Notes: generated by a model from the letters alone, not told the origin. DNA of 64,000 nucleotides from Chitinibacter tainanensis DSM 15459 (GCF_000429785.1 NZ_KE386951.1:238209-302208), one strand, 5' to 3'; positions 53,569 to 64,000 are shown, counted from the first letter of the stretch. Translations and numbers: made by a program.

Positions 53569-54912
53569 TTAATTTTTTACCAGCCATTCATTCACGCCGA
53601 TCAGGTCTTTTTCGCTTAATTCACCAGCGGCCGCGGCTAGTAGTAATCTGGCATAAAGGTAGCTGTAACGCGCCACCACCAGATCATAGCGGGTGGCATA
53701 ATATTTTTGTTCGGCATTCAGCACATCAATTGTGGTGCGTACGCCCACTTCCCGGCCTAATTTACTGGAAGCCAGCAAACTTTCGCTGGATTTCAATACC
53801 TGCTGCAAGGCGCGAATTTGCGCGGCCCCGGCATTAACCCCCAAAAAGGATTGTTTGGTGGCTTGTTCGGCATCACGCTGAGTGGCCAGCAAATTATCTT
53901 TTTGTTCGTCTTTCTTGGCGGCCGCTTCACGCAGGCGTGATGAGCGGTCACCGCCGGTGAACAATGGAATCGACAATTGCAGTTTAATCGCGCCGCTGCT
54001 GGTTTGATCAGTCGCACCCGAGCGCGATAAACCCGAGCCCGTCCAATCATTGCCATAGCTGGCCACCAGATCCAGGGTTGGTGCGCTCAGCGCTTTATAT
54101 TTATCGATTTCCCGCTCGGCAATTTCCAGCGCAATTTGCTGGCCTTGGGTATTGAGGCTATTGGTTTTGGCTTTATTCAGCCACACACTCAAATCATTTG
54201 GCTCCGGCGCCGCCGGTTGATGCTGATCGCCAATCCGAGCCAGCTGATCTGCGGGTAAACCGGTGAGCAGGCTAAAGGCGCTGGCTTTGACATCCAGATC
54301 ATTTTTAGCCGCAATTTCTGCGGCCAGAATGCTGTCATAGCTCGCTTGCGCTTCATCGGTATCGGTAATGGTGGCCACACCGACTTCAAATGATTTTTTG
54401 GCCAGCGCCAATTGCTCGCTGACCGCCTGTTTTTGTGCCTGCGCGAGGGTTACTTTTTCTTGGGCGGCCAATAATTCGAAATACGCTTTCGAGACCCGCA
54501 AAATCAAATCCTGCTCGGCGGCGCGATATTGCACATCGGCCAGTGCGGTTTGTTTTTTTAATTGCTCAGCCGAAGCAAAGGCATCGGCACGATAAATCGG
54601 CTGGGCGGCGCTAATGCTATACCCATAAGTCTGGCCATCATTATCGGTATGCGGCGCAGTCGGCACAGTGCGGCCCGGCTGATATTCGCTATGCGCATAG
54701 GCGGTATTACCGCTCAGCGTCACTTTAGGCAATAACAGCGCCTGACCTTGGTTGGCTTTTTCCTGGCCAGCAATTTGCGCATTGCGGGCGGCGGAAATAC
54801 GCGCATCAAATTGCGCCGCCGATTGCCAAGCCTGTAGCAAATCTGTCGACCACGCGCTGGTATGGAGCGAAAACAGCCCCATGGCGAGGAGCAGGGGTTT
54901 GAATTTCATCAT
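53569..54912 (-). CDS. TolC-family outer-membrane efflux protein
   Basis: Outer-membrane channel of 447 residues with a signal peptide (MMKFKPLLLAMGLFSLHTSAWS). Two long coiled-coil-like helical repeats (about 90-220 and 290-420) match the TolC barrel-plus-tunnel design, with VGVATITDTDEAQ and VGVRTTIDVLNAEQ as the doubled family motif. Follows the RND pump by 45 bases and completes the TetR-adaptor-RND-channel operon. Confidence 0.92.
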   Translation of the reverse strand: MMKFKPLLLAMGLFSLHTSAWSTDLLQAWQSAAQFDARISAARNAQIAGQEKANQGQALLLPKVTLSGNTAYAHSEYQPGRTVPTAPHTDNDGQTYGYSISAAQPIYRADAFASAEQLKKQTALADVQYRAAEQDLILRVSKAYFELLAAQEKVTLAQAQKQAVSEQLALAKKSFEVGVATITDTDEAQASYDSILAAEIAAKNDLDVKASAFSLLTGLPADQLARIGDQHQPAAPEPNDLSVWLNKAKTNSLNTQGQQIALEIAEREIDKYKALSAPTLDLVASYGNDWTGSGLSRSGATDQTSSGAIKLQLSIPLFTGGDRSSRLREAAAKKDEQKDNLLATQRDAEQATKQSFLGVNAGAAQIRALQQVLKSSESLLASSKLGREVGVRTTIDVLNAEQKYYATRYDLVVARYSYLYARLLLAAAAGELSEKDLIGVNEWLVKN

Positions 54913-54957
54913 TGCAAGTCTTCCTTATCAGATAGCACTTAACGCAGCGGCGGCGTT

Positions 54958-57900
54958 TCAGGTTGACGCCGGTGGCGGTTGTAAACGGAACCAGGCGGCA
55001 TACAAGGCCGGCAGCACCAGCAAAGTCAGGACGGTGGCGACAAACAGCCCGCCCATAATGGCAATTGCCATCGGCCCCCAGAAAGTGTCGCGAGTGAGCG
55101 GGATCATCGCCAGAATCGCGGCCAAAGCGGTCAGCATAATCGGGCGAAAGCGGCGCACGGCCGAATCAATCACCGCATCCCAGGGCGTTGAGCCGGCGGC
55201 AATATCCTGCTCGATCTGATCCATCAGAATCACCGAATTGCGCATAATCATCCCCGACAGCGCAATCACCCCCAACGTAGCCACAAAGCCAAATGGCGCA
55301 CGGAAGATCAGCAAAGCCAGCGTAACGCCGATCATGCCCAACGGCGCAGTGAGTAAGACCATGATCATGCGCTGAATACTCTGCAGCTGCAGCATCAGCA
55401 ATGTCATCACCACGATCAGCATCAGTGGCATCACGGCCGCGATCGAATCTTGCGAGATTTTCGAGGCCTCCAGCGTGCCGCCCGCTTCGATGTGGTAGCC
55501 CACCGGTAATTTCGCTTCAATCGCCTGCATTTTGGGCAACAAGGCCATCGAAATATCTGGCGCCTGCGCGCCCATCACATCCGCCCGCACCGTGAGCGCC
55601 GGTACGCGATTGCGCCGCCAGATAATGCTCTCTTCGTTTTCCAGCGACAGTTTGGCCAGTTGCGACAAAGGCACGCTGCGCCCGCTCGGCAAGGCAATCG
55701 GCAGGTTTTGCAGGAAATCGAGCTGGGTGCGCTCGGCGTCTTCCAGCCGGCTCACCACATCGATCAGCAAGTTGTCTTCGCGCAATTGCGTTGCGGTCAC
55801 ACCGGAGATGGCCATTTGCAGCGTTTGCGCTAATTGCTGGCTGGTGAGGCCCAACTGGCGCAACTTGTCTTGGTCAATATTGAGCCGAACCACTTTCACC
55901 TGCTCGCCCCAGTCGGTATGCACCTGCCGCAGATTAGGGTGCGCGCGCATCACGGCGGCGACTTCTTCGGCGGTGCGTTTGAGCAGCGCTTCGTCCGCAC
56001 CAATAATCCGAAACTGCACCGGATACCCCACTGGCGGGCCATTTTCCAGTCGCGTGACGCGGCCACGGACATTCGGGTAATCATTCGCAAACAGGGTGTT
56101 AATCCGTTTCAGTACGTTTTCGCGCACATGTTCGTCTTTGGTCATGACCGTGAGCTGGCCAAAATTAATATTCGGCATTTGCTCATCCAGCGGCATGTAA
56201 TAGCGCGGCGAGCCCACCCCCACATAGCTGGTAACCGAAGCGACATCGGGGTCTTTCAGCAATACCGCCTCGATTTTTTTCACTTCATGTTCGGTCGCGG
56301 CAAATGACGCCGTATAGGGCAGCCATAAGTCGACCATCAGTTCTGGCCGGCTGGAGGCCGGGAAAAACTGCTTGGGCACTGCCACGGCAAACAGCCCGAC
56401 CGACAGCACAAATGCCCCAAGGGTGAGCGCCAAGGTGGTTTTACGGTAAGTGAGGCACCAAGTCACCGCGGCGCGAAAACGCTGGTAGAACTTGCCGTTG
56501 TGCGGATTCGGCGCGCCAGCTTCGTGCTGCCCATGCGGATGCTCCGGCAAGAGGTGATAACCCAGATACGGCGTAAACAGCACCGCCACCACCCAGGAAA
56601 TAATCAGCGCCAGCCCCACCACGGCAAAAATCGAGAAGGTATATTCACCCGCGTTAGATTTAGCAAGGCCTACCGGCAGAAACCCCGCCGCCGTAATCAG
56701 CGTACCGGTCAGCATCGGGAAGGCGGTGGAGGTATAGGCAAATGTGGCGGCGCGGAATTTATCCCAGCCCTCTTCGAGCTTGAGCGCCATCATCTCCACG
56801 GCAATAATCGCGTCATCCACCAATAAGCCCAGTGCGATTACCAGCGCGCCCAGCGAAATGCGCTGCAGTTCGAGATTAAAGACTTTCATGCACAGGAAAG
56901 TCAGCGCCAACACCAGCGGAATCGATAACGCCACCACAATCCCGGTGCGCCAGCCCAGCGAGAGAAAGCTCACCGCCAGTACAATCACCACTGCTTCCAG
57001 CAGCGAATGCATAAAGATCTTCACCGCGTGCTTCACCACCGCCGGTTGATCCGAGACCGCATGAAACTCGATGCCGACCGGTAAATCCTGCCGCACTTTG
57101 GCCAGCGTCGCGTCGATTTGCTCGCCCATCGCCAACACATTGCCGCCGGCTTTCATCGAAATACCCAGCCCGATCGCATCCTGACCGGCAAAGCGCATTT
57201 TGGTGGTGGCCGGATTGATACTGGCACGGAAGACCTGCGCCACATCGCCCACTTTAAAGGTGCGTTCGTTCAGGGTGATCGGTGTGTTTTTGATGGTATC
57301 TACGGCATCAAACCCGCCCGAAACCCGCACAAACACCCGCTCTTCGCGCCCTTCCACCGTCCCCGCGGCACTCACGGTATTGGTGGCCGCCAAGACCTGA
57401 TTAATCTGAAATGGCGTTACCCCCAGCGTGGCGAGTTTGCTGCTGTTGTACTGCACATAGATTTTTTCGTCTTGCGTACCGATCAGCACCACCTTATTCA
57501 CATCATGAATGCGCAAGATTTCGGTGCGCACCTTTTCGACGTATTTTTTCAGCTCGGCCGGCGTAAACCCATCGGCGGTAAAGGCATACAAGCTGCCATA
57601 GGTTTCACCAAATTCATCATTAAAAAACGGCCCCACCACTCCTTGCGGTAAATTGCCCTTGATGTCGTTGACGCGCTTACGCACCTGATACCAGGCATCG
57701 TTCACCTCTTTGCCGCGCACTTTTTCGTACAGCATGATGGTGATCAATGCCTCGCCGGCGCGCGAATAGCTCTTGGTGTAATCGATGTAGCCAATGCCCT
57801 GTAGCGATTCTTCCAGCCGGTCCGTCACCTGCCGCTCCACTTCCGAGGCCGAGGCGCCCGGCCAGAAGGCGCGCACCACCATGGCCTTAAAAGTAAATTC

Positions 57901-58041
57901 CGGGTCTTCTTTTTGCCCCAGTTGGGTGTAGGCCAGAACCCCAGCCAACGACAGCACCGCCATCAGATACAGCACCAGCGACTGATGCTTGAGGGCCCAG
58001 GCGGATAAATTAAAGCCTTGCGCGGCTTCCGGCTTAGTCAT
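54958..58041 (-). CDS. RND-family efflux pump
   Basis: Proton-driven inner-membrane transporter of 1027 residues. Hydrophobic segments fall in the 1+5+1+5 RND layout with two large periplasmic loops. GLLVDDAIIAVEMM in TM4 has the proton-relay Asp pair. GTQDEKIYVQYN and FQINQVLAATNTVSAAGTV are in the docking region. The start at 58041 lies in the adaptor's stop region (eight-base overlap). The substrate range cannot be read from the sequence; TetR-linked pumps often export toxic organic molecules. Confidence 0.93.
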   Translation of the reverse strand: MTKPEAAQGFNLSAWALKHQSLVLYLMAVLSLAGVLAYTQLGQKEDPEFTFKAMVVRAFWPGASASEVERQVTDRLEESLQGIGYIDYTKSYSRAGEALITIMLYEKVRGKEVNDAWYQVRKRVNDIKGNLPQGVVGPFFNDEFGETYGSLYAFTADGFTPAELKKYVEKVRTEILRIHDVNKVVLIGTQDEKIYVQYNSSKLATLGVTPFQINQVLAATNTVSAAGTVEGREERVFVRVSGGFDAVDTIKNTPITLNERTFKVGDVAQVFRASINPATTKMRFAGQDAIGLGISMKAGGNVLAMGEQIDATLAKVRQDLPVGIEFHAVSDQPAVVKHAVKIFMHSLLEAVVIVLAVSFLSLGWRTGIVVALSIPLVLALTFLCMKVFNLELQRISLGALVIALGLLVDDAIIAVEMMALKLEEGWDKFRAATFAYTSTAFPMLTGTLITAAGFLPVGLAKSNAGEYTFSIFAVVGLALIISWVVAVLFTPYLGYHLLPEHPHGQHEAGAPNPHNGKFYQRFRAAVTWCLTYRKTTLALTLGAFVLSVGLFAVAVPKQFFPASSRPELMVDLWLPYTASFAATEHEVKKIEAVLLKDPDVASVTSYVGVGSPRYYMPLDEQMPNINFGQLTVMTKDEHVRENVLKRINTLFANDYPNVRGRVTRLENGPPVGYPVQFRIIGADEALLKRTAEEVAAVMRAHPNLRQVHTDWGEQVKVVRLNIDQDKLRQLGLTSQQLAQTLQMAISGVTATQLREDNLLIDVVSRLEDAERTQLDFLQNLPIALPSGRSVPLSQLAKLSLENEESIIWRRNRVPALTVRADVMGAQAPDISMALLPKMQAIEAKLPVGYHIEAGGTLEASKISQDSIAAVMPLMLIVVMTLLMLQLQSIQRMIMVLLTAPLGMIGVTLALLIFRAPFGFVATLGVIALSGMIMRNSVILMDQIEQDIAAGSTPWDAVIDSAVRRFRPIMLTALAAILAMIPLTRDTFWGPMAIAIMGGLFVATVLTLLVLPALYAAWFRLQPPPAST

Positions 58042-59140
58042 GGCGCGCCTCCTTGGCTGACGTGGCGAGCACACGCACGGCTTGCCCTTCGCGCAGCAGA
58101 TGCGCACCAGCCGTTACCACCACCGCGCCGGGCTGAATACCGCTCACCTGCGCACTTTCACCGGCCATTTCCAGCACTTTGACCGGGGTGCTTTTCACGG
58201 TCGCCGTACCCTCTTTCGCCGCGCTCACCAACCAGACGCGCTGCTGCTGTTCACGGCCAAACACGGCAGTTAACGGCAGCGAGACACTAGGTATAGGCTG
58301 GGAAGCATTCTGCTGATTGACTTTCAGCGTCATACCCAGCTTGATTTGCTCGTTCGCCGGTAAAGTCACTTTCACTCGATAGGTGCGGGTTAAGGCATCG
58401 GCCGCCGGCGCTACTTCGCGGATCGTACCGGTCAGATTAAGCTGCTCATTCGCCCACAAGCTGACATTCACGCTTTGCCCAACTTTCCAGGCTTTTACCT
58501 TGCCTTCCGGCACATCAATGACCGCTTCGCGCTCACCATCTTTGGCCAGCAACACCACCGGCTGGCCAGCGGACACCACGGCGCCGGGCTCAACCTGTGT
58601 GGCGGTCACCACGCCTGAAACATCGGCCAATAGCTGCGCGTAGCTGCTCTGGTTTTGCGCCAACTGCGCTTGCGAGCGGGCTTGCTCAAATTGCTGGCGC
58701 GCGGCGGTCAGCAAGGTTTGGCGTTTATCCACTTCGGCTTGGCTGACGAATTTTTGCGCCAATAGATCTTTGGCTCGGCTGTAATCGAGCTCGGCTTGCG
58801 CGAGCTGCGCCTTCGCCGATTCCAGTTGCGCCCGTGCCGCATCGGCCGAAAGCCGCACATCGCCCGGATCGAGGCTAGCCAGCACCTGGCCGGCTTTCAC
58901 GCTATCGCCGACATTCACCGGCCGGCTATTGAGCTTGCCGCCAATCCGAAAGCCCATCGGTACGGTATGCCTAGCTTTGACTTCACCGCTATACACCTCC
59001 CCCACCGAATGCGCCTCTTTGGCACTAACCGTGAGCGTGCGCACGGGGCGAATTTCCGGCTTGGTTTCCACCGGCTTCTGGCAGCCAGCCATCGTTAGGG
59101 TAAGAGCGCCAAACAGCACAGCGAGTAGAGGGCGGTTCAT
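58034..59140 (-). CDS. RND periplasmic adaptor lipoprotein
   Basis: Membrane-fusion protein of 368 residues, joining the RND pump and the TolC-like channel. A lipobox (LTMAGC, Cys20) anchors it to the inner membrane. The RPVRTLTV strand opens the lipoyl-like domain; the coiled hairpin spans about 100-170; a beta-barrel and membrane-proximal domain follow. Three bases after the tetR stop. Confidence 0.92.
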   Translation of the reverse strand: MNRPLLAVLFGALTLTMAGCQKPVETKPEIRPVRTLTVSAKEAHSVGEVYSGEVKARHTVPMGFRIGGKLNSRPVNVGDSVKAGQVLASLDPGDVRLSADAARAQLESAKAQLAQAELDYSRAKDLLAQKFVSQAEVDKRQTLLTAARQQFEQARSQAQLAQNQSSYAQLLADVSGVVTATQVEPGAVVSAGQPVVLLAKDGEREAVIDVPEGKVKAWKVGQSVNVSLWANEQLNLTGTIREVAPAADALTRTYRVKVTLPANEQIKLGMTLKVNQQNASQPIPSVSLPLTAVFGREQQQRVWLVSAAKEGTATVKSTPVKVLEMAGESAQVSGIQPGAVVVTAGAHLLREGQAVRVLATSAKEARHD

Positions 59141-59142
59141 GG

Positions 59143-59772
59143 TTAGCCTTTGCGTTGCAGCAGTCCAGTTAACAGAATATCCAGAATCGTTTGCAAATAA
59201 CGTTTCGGATCGAATTGTTCAGGTAAACAGTGCAGCGAATGCTGCGAGATCATCGCCATAATCACCGGCGAACTAATAATGTGCGGCGCGTAATCCAGAT
59301 CAACCGCGGCAAACTCGCCCCGCTCGATCCCAAGCTGCAACACCCGGCGGATCAGCGCATTGCCCGGCTGCACATAGCCTTCGCGGTACAGGGCCAGCAC
59401 ATCGGGGAAATTACCGCCTTCGGCTAGCATCAGCTTGGGCATGGCCGATAATTGCTCTGCGCCCAGTTGCGTCCACCAGAAATGCATCAACTCAACAAAC
59501 AAATCGCGAATCGAGCCTTGCCAGCGATTGACGATATCATCCCCTTGCGAGATTTGCGGCAGCAGCAATTCGCGGATGACCGATTTGAAAATTTCTTCTT
59601 TATTGGCGAAATACAGATAGGGAGTACCCCGCGTAACGCCGGCGGCGCGGGCAATGTCTTCGATTTTGGTGGCGGCATAGCCTTTCTCAACAAATAAAGA
59701 CAAAGCCGCCACAAGGATTTCCTGTGGGCGAGCTTCTTTACGGCGAGTCCAGCGTTTGAGCGGGCAGTTCAT
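59143..59772 (-). CDS. TetR-family repressor of the efflux operon
   Basis: Regulator of 209 residues. The N-terminal helix-turn-helix (about 35-60: IEDIARAAGVTRGTPYLYF) is typical of TetR/AcrR. The rest is an all-helical ligand domain. It is first in the operon with the adaptor, RND and channel genes, so it probably represses its own operon. A perfect palindrome 11 bases upstream (59784-59805) is the likely operator. The ATG at 59772 is preferred over a TTG three codons upstream. Confidence 0.9.
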   Translation of the reverse strand: MNCPLKRWTRRKEARPQEILVAALSLFVEKGYAATKIEDIARAAGVTRGTPYLYFANKEEIFKSVIRELLLPQISQGDDIVNRWQGSIRDLFVELMHFWWTQLGAEQLSAMPKLMLAEGGNFPDVLALYREGYVQPGNALIRRVLQLGIERGEFAAVDLDYAPHIISSPVIMAMISQHSLHCLPEQFDPKRYLQTILDILLTGLLQRKG

Positions 59773-59783
59773 AACCGGCAATA

Positions 59784-60830
<1,047 letters not shown>

Positions 60831-60850
60831 CAAATCACAGCACTGCAACA

Positions 60851-60883
60851 AGGTCGGCCAGCCCCGCTGCGCCGGCCTTTTTT
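60851..60883 (+). terminator. Terminator of argB
   Basis: AGGTCGGC pairs with GCCGGCCT (one G-T pair) around a 12-base loop, followed by TTTTTT. It lies 21 bases after the argB stop. Confidence 0.7.
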
Positions 60884-60941
60884 CTTGCCTATTCAAGGCA
60901 GCCAACTACATTGGTAATACCCAAACGCACGGGAGCCACCA

Positions 60942-61373
60942 ATGAAAACAGCACGACAATTACTGGATCAAAAAAGCGGTGAACAGCTGATCTCTGTCTC
61001 ACCCAACGCCACGGTGTATCAGGCCTTGCAGGTAATGGCCGAACACAATATTGGCGCCATTTTGGTGATGGATGGCGCAAAACTGGTCGGGATTTTTTCC
61101 GAACGCGACTATGCGCGCAAAGTAGTGCTGATGGGCAAAACGTCTGCCGGCACCCCGATCTCGGAAATCATGACGCACAAGCTATTGTGCGTCCCACTGA
61201 ATGCCAATGTGGATGACTGCCTGGGGCTGATGACCGAAAAACGCATCCGCCACTTGCCCGTACTGGATGGCGATCGGGTGATGGGGATATTGTCGATTGG
61301 CGATCTAGTTCGCGAGAAAATTGCCGATCAAGAATTCGTGATTGGGCAGATGACCCATTACATCTACGGCTAA
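60942..61373 (+). CDS. CBS-domain protein
   Basis: Protein of 143 residues made of two CBS motifs (about 15-70 and 80-135), which together form one adenosyl-nucleotide-binding module. GIFSERDYARKVVLMGK and GILSIGDLVREKI are the paired nucleotide-facing ends. Without a catalytic domain, it may sense ATP/AMP-type ligands or regulate a partner. GGGAGCCACC upstream. Confidence 0.85.
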   Translation: MKTARQLLDQKSGEQLISVSPNATVYQALQVMAEHNIGAILVMDGAKLVGIFSERDYARKVVLMGKTSAGTPISEIMTHKLLCVPLNANVDDCLGLMTEKRIRHLPVLDGDRVMGILSIGDLVREKIADQEFVIGQMTHYIYG

Positions 61374-61395
61374 GCGCCGCACAAATGCGTACAAT

Positions 61396-61420
61396 GGCTG
61401 GCCGTGTGCCAGCCTTTTTT
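61396..61420 (+). terminator. Terminator of the CBS gene
   Basis: GGCTGGC-CGTGT-GCCAGCC forms a perfect seven-base stem, followed by TTTTTT, 22 bases after the CBS stop and just before the HAD gene start. Confidence 0.85.
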
Positions 61421-61427
61421 CTGCTCA

Positions 61428-62075
61428 ATGCGCCCTTTGCACTGGATTTTTGATCTCGACAATACCCTCCACATCGCCAGCCGCCATGCCTTCCCGGTGA
61501 TTGACCGGGCGATGACACAGTGGCTGCAACAGCAATTGGCGATCGACCATCACACAGCGAACCATCTCAGGGTGAGCTATTGGCAACGTTATGGTGCGAC
61601 TTTACTAGGTTTGCGTCGTCACCACCCCGAGCTTAATCCGCACACTTTTCTGCGAGCCTGTCACCCCTTTGCTGAGTTAGGGATGGCACTGCACCCAATG
61701 CCCCGCTTACGCTCTACCTTATTACAGCTGGCTGGTAATAAATACCTGTTTACCAATGGTCCGGCCGAGTATGGCCGCTGGATGCTCGGGCAATTGGGTA
61801 TCGCCGATCTATTTACCGGCATTGCCGGGATTGATACGGTAGGCTTACGCCCCAAACCACAGCGCTTGGCGTTTTTGCAAATGAGTCGGCATTTTGCTGT
61901 GCCGCTACGCGATTGCATCATGGTTGAAGACAGCATCGATAATCTGCAGATGGCTCGTCGCTTGGGCATGCACACGGTCTGGCTGAGCCCTGGCCGACAG
62001 CGTCACCCCGCCGCGCAGCATCAGATTCGCCATCTACATCAACTGACTCAACTTAACGCTCGGTTGATGCGATAA
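61428..62075 (+). CDS. HAD-family pyrimidine 5'-nucleotidase-like protein
   Basis: Hydrolase of 215 residues. The nucleophile motif FDLDNTL lies at the N-terminus, motif II in YLFTNGP, a Lys in GLRPKPQ and motif IV in MVEDSIDNL. The cap is the helical type of the YjjG/SDT1 pyrimidine nucleotidase group. The start at 61428 follows the CBS terminator by eight bases, so it may use its own promoter or read-through. Confidence 0.85.
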   Translation: MRPLHWIFDLDNTLHIASRHAFPVIDRAMTQWLQQQLAIDHHTANHLRVSYWQRYGATLLGLRRHHPELNPHTFLRACHPFAELGMALHPMPRLRSTLLQLAGNKYLFTNGPAEYGRWMLGQLGIADLFTGIAGIDTVGLRPKPQRLAFLQMSRHFAVPLRDCIMVEDSIDNLQMARRLGMHTVWLSPGRQRHPAAQHQIRHLHQLTQLNARLMR

Positions 62076-62101
62076 AAAAAGGGGGCCAAGCCCCCTTTTT
62101 T
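62075..62101. terminator. Bidirectional terminator between HAD and porin genes
   Basis: AAAAAAGGGGGC and GCCCCCTTTTTT are perfectly complementary around a three-base loop, giving T runs on both strands. Serves the HAD gene (stop 62075) and the convergent porin (stop 62127). Confidence 0.9.
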
Positions 62102-62126
62102 GCGTCTGCAGTCTAAGCCGACAAGC

Positions 62127-63179
62127 TTAGAAGAATGATTTCAGACCCACCATCACGCGTGAAGTGTTTTGACCGGCTTTACCGCTGTAGTCAAAGGCAT
62201 TGTCGGCCGCGCCAATGGCAGAGTTCGCTTCATTTTCCACATAACGACCTTCCACAAAGGCGAGGTTGTTTTTGTTCAGCGAGTAGTTGTAACGGGCTAC
62301 GTACGCCTGGGCACCTGAATCGCCTTGTTTAGCACCATTCAGTGATACATCGTCCAGTTTGGCGTAGCTCAGATAAACCGCGTGTTTATCTTGTTTGTAG
62401 CTCGCTTGTGCCAACCATTGGCCTTGTTCCATTTTGGCGTTACCTGGGTCAAACATATTGTGTTTGTAACCCGCGGTGAAGCCCAGGCCGTTTTGCAGCT
62501 CATAGCGTGCACCCGCGTAGTAAGTTTCGGTATCGAATGTTTGGGTCGCAGAAGCGCTACCCACGGTCAGATCATCCGTAACGCCATCACGTTTCTGGTA
62601 AGTACCGTCCAGTTGCAAGCCAGCCAGTTTGTACTTGGCAGCCACGTCATAGGTTTTACCTGAGCCGTTACCGTCGTCGTTGTAGTCTTTAAAGCCAAAC
62701 GCCGCACCCGCCGAGAAGCCTTTCAGCTCAGGGGTGTCATAACGCACGATATTGTTAATCCGCGTAGCTTGGCCCAGGCCATAGTCACCCGCCAACCAGC
62801 TCAGACCGGTATCAGTAAACAGCGCATCTTGTGCGTCATAGCTTGGTGTCATCAAGCGGCCCATACGAGCAGTACCGAAATCACCTTGCAGACCGACATA
62901 AGCATCTTTCACGCTCACCCAGTCATCCAGTTTGCTGCCGCCGCTGCTGTTATTTACGCCAGCCGACAAGCGCCAGATGATCGATGATGGAATCGCATCA
63001 ATTTTGTGCGTACCGTCAAACGACAGAGTGCCGTCCAGATAAACGCCGTCTTTATTATCGCTACCACGATCATCCAGTTTGACCCCACCGGTCACATCAC
63101 CAGAGATAGTCACGTCGGCTTGCGCAAAACCGGCAGCCAGCGCCAGGGAAATAACGAGAGCAGTTGTTTTGATTTTCAT
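62127..63179 (-). CDS. Gram-negative general porin
   Basis: Outer-membrane beta-barrel of 350 residues with a signal peptide (MKIKTTALVISLALAAGFAQA). The mature start DVTISGDVTGGVKL is typical of neisserial/betaproteobacterial porins; alternating short strands follow and the last residue is Phe, the BAM signal. GGAGG lies upstream. It would admit small solutes such as chito-oligosaccharides, though specificity is not visible. Confidence 0.92.
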   Translation of the reverse strand: MKIKTTALVISLALAAGFAQADVTISGDVTGGVKLDDRGSDNKDGVYLDGTLSFDGTHKIDAIPSSIIWRLSAGVNNSSGGSKLDDWVSVKDAYVGLQGDFGTARMGRLMTPSYDAQDALFTDTGLSWLAGDYGLGQATRINNIVRYDTPELKGFSAGAAFGFKDYNDDGNGSGKTYDVAAKYKLAGLQLDGTYQKRDGVTDDLTVGSASATQTFDTETYYAGARYELQNGLGFTAGYKHNMFDPGNAKMEQGQWLAQASYKQDKHAVYLSYAKLDDVSLNGAKQGDSGAQAYVARYNYSLNKNNLAFVEGRYVENEANSAIGAADNAFDYSGKAGQNTSRVMVGLKSFF

Positions 63180-63334
63180 GCTGATTGCCTCCACTACACT
63201 TTGAAAAATCCAGCGGTGCTGGACAGATGCCTCGCAGTGTATGCGGCAGCTCAACTTGGCTCGCGGCACAAAATCACAGCCATTTGGTGTATTTTTGCCA
63301 TGCCGCTGGCCTTGAAATCTGGCTCAGATGGCCG

Positions 63335-63367
63335 AAAAAAAAGCAGTCGACACCACGCCGACTGCTT
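63335..63367 (-). terminator. Terminator of kup
   Basis: On the minus strand AAGCAGTCG pairs with CGACTGCTT around a nine-base loop, followed by six or more T. It lies 27 bases after the kup stop at 63394. Confidence 0.8.
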
Positions 63368-63393
63368 CTTCACCATGCAAATTCAAGGACTTA

Positions 63394-64000
63394 TTACAAC
63401 TCGACCTGCATCCCCATCTCCACCACCCGATTCGGCGGGATTTTGAAGAAGTTGGTCACCCGCGTGGCGTTGCGGCTCATCAAACTAAACAAACGCCGGC
63501 GCCACCAGCTCATTGACGGGTATTTGGCCTCCACAATTGTCTCGCGCGACAGGAAAAACGACGTATTCATATCATCAAATGCCAGCTCGGGCTGCAGCTG
63601 CGTTACCTGCTGCAATACCAGCGGCACATTCGGCTCTTCTTTAAAACCAAACGTCGCGATTACCTGGTAGAAAGTTTGCCCCAGTTTGCGTACCACCACT
63701 CGCTCGCGGCTGGGCACAAAGGGAATATCGTCGGTCTGAATCGTCAGAAACACCACCTGCTCATGCAGCACTTTGTTGTGCTTCAGATTATGCAGCAGGG
63801 CATGCGGCACCGAATCGGAGCTAGCAGTCATAAAGATCGACAAGCCTTCTACACGCTGCGGCGGGCAGGCTTCCAAGCTTTCGACAAAACCGGGCAAGGG
63901 CATTTCGCCCTCACGCAGTTTGGCCGACAGCATCTTGCGGCCTTGTTTCCAAGTCATCATCAGCGTAAAGGCGATCAAGCCCAGCATCAGTGGGAACCAG
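63394..64000 (-). CDS. kup: Potassium uptake protein Kup, 5' part outside window
   Basis: C-terminal 201 codons of a Kup-type potassium transporter; the frame stays open to the right edge (WFPLMLGLIAFTLMMTWKQGR). This includes the last membrane segment and the cytoplasmic tail, with VEGLSIFMTASSDSVPHALLHNLKHNKVLHEQVVFL as the family hallmark. Transport itself lies in the missing part. Confidence 0.93.
   Translation of the reverse strand, partial: WFPLMLGLIAFTLMMTWKQGRKMLSAKLREGEMPLPGFVESLEACPPQRVEGLSIFMTASSDSVPHALLHNLKHNKVLHEQVVFLTIQTDDIPFVPSRERVVVRKLGQTFYQVIATFGFKEEPNVPLVLQQVTQLQPELAFDDMNTSFFLSRETIVEAKYPSMSWWRRRLFSLMSRNATRVTNFFKIPPNRVVEMGMQVEL

Overview
The window looks like chromosomal DNA of a chitin-degrading betaproteobacterium of the Neisseriales, most like the Chitinibacter/Chitinibacteraceae group. 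This is inferred from the secreted chitinases and a chitin-active lytic polysaccharide monooxygenase (LPMO), from the housekeeping order glyQ - lipoprotein - glyS - gmhB - plsC, and from the moderately high G+C content. I see no rRNA, tRNA, CRISPR array, transposase or prophage gene.

Layout. Positions 1-8391 hold three minus-strand genes for secreted multimodular GH18 chitinases; the first runs off the left edge and carries two catalytic domains. The second and third have long, AT-rich leaders that share colinear sequence blocks, which suggests common regulation. At 9-15 kb there are a 6-pyruvoyl-tetrahydropterin-synthase-like enzyme, a VanZ-like membrane protein and a polyamine-type ABC importer. 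At 15-19 kb, on the plus strand, an HD-GYP protein, an EAL phosphodiesterase and a dGTPase-like enzyme are tightly coupled. An AT-rich phosphoethanolamine-transferase-like gene (19.2-20.7 kb) and a small lipoprotein follow, then the LPMO (21.2-22.6 kb). A minus-strand block (22.8-28.4 kb) covers a YgjP-like metallopeptidase, plsC, gmhB, glyS, a small lipoprotein and glyQ. Plus-strand genes (28.6-35.1 kb) encode a lytic transglycosylase, an NDUFA9-like protein, a small RRM protein, D-lactate dehydrogenase and a sensor kinase.

A seven-gene minus-strand arn operon (35.1-42.2 kb) for 4-amino-4-deoxy-L-arabinose modification of lipid A lies between the sensor kinase and a FixJ-type response regulator, its possible partner. 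ArnA is split into two genes and there is one SMR flippase subunit. Next come yaaA, a substrate-binding-protein gene broken by an amber codon, a probable zinc-related cluster (DUF3299, DUF2796, ABC ATPase, FtsX-type permease) and a DsbB/DsbA-like pair. The right part has a receiver-TPR protein that lacks its phospho-acceptor, uvrD, an H-NS-like gene, a complete TetR-adaptor-RND-TolC efflux operon, argB, a CBS protein, a HAD nucleotidase, a porin and the 3' part of kup.

How the parts fit: the chitinases and the LPMO form a secreted chitin-degrading set with shared CBM5/12 modules and Thr-Pro linkers. The arn operon and the phosphoethanolamine-transferase-like gene both point to a reduction of negative charge on the cell envelope, and the efflux operon adds to envelope defence. 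All assignments come from reading motifs by eye; no database search was run.
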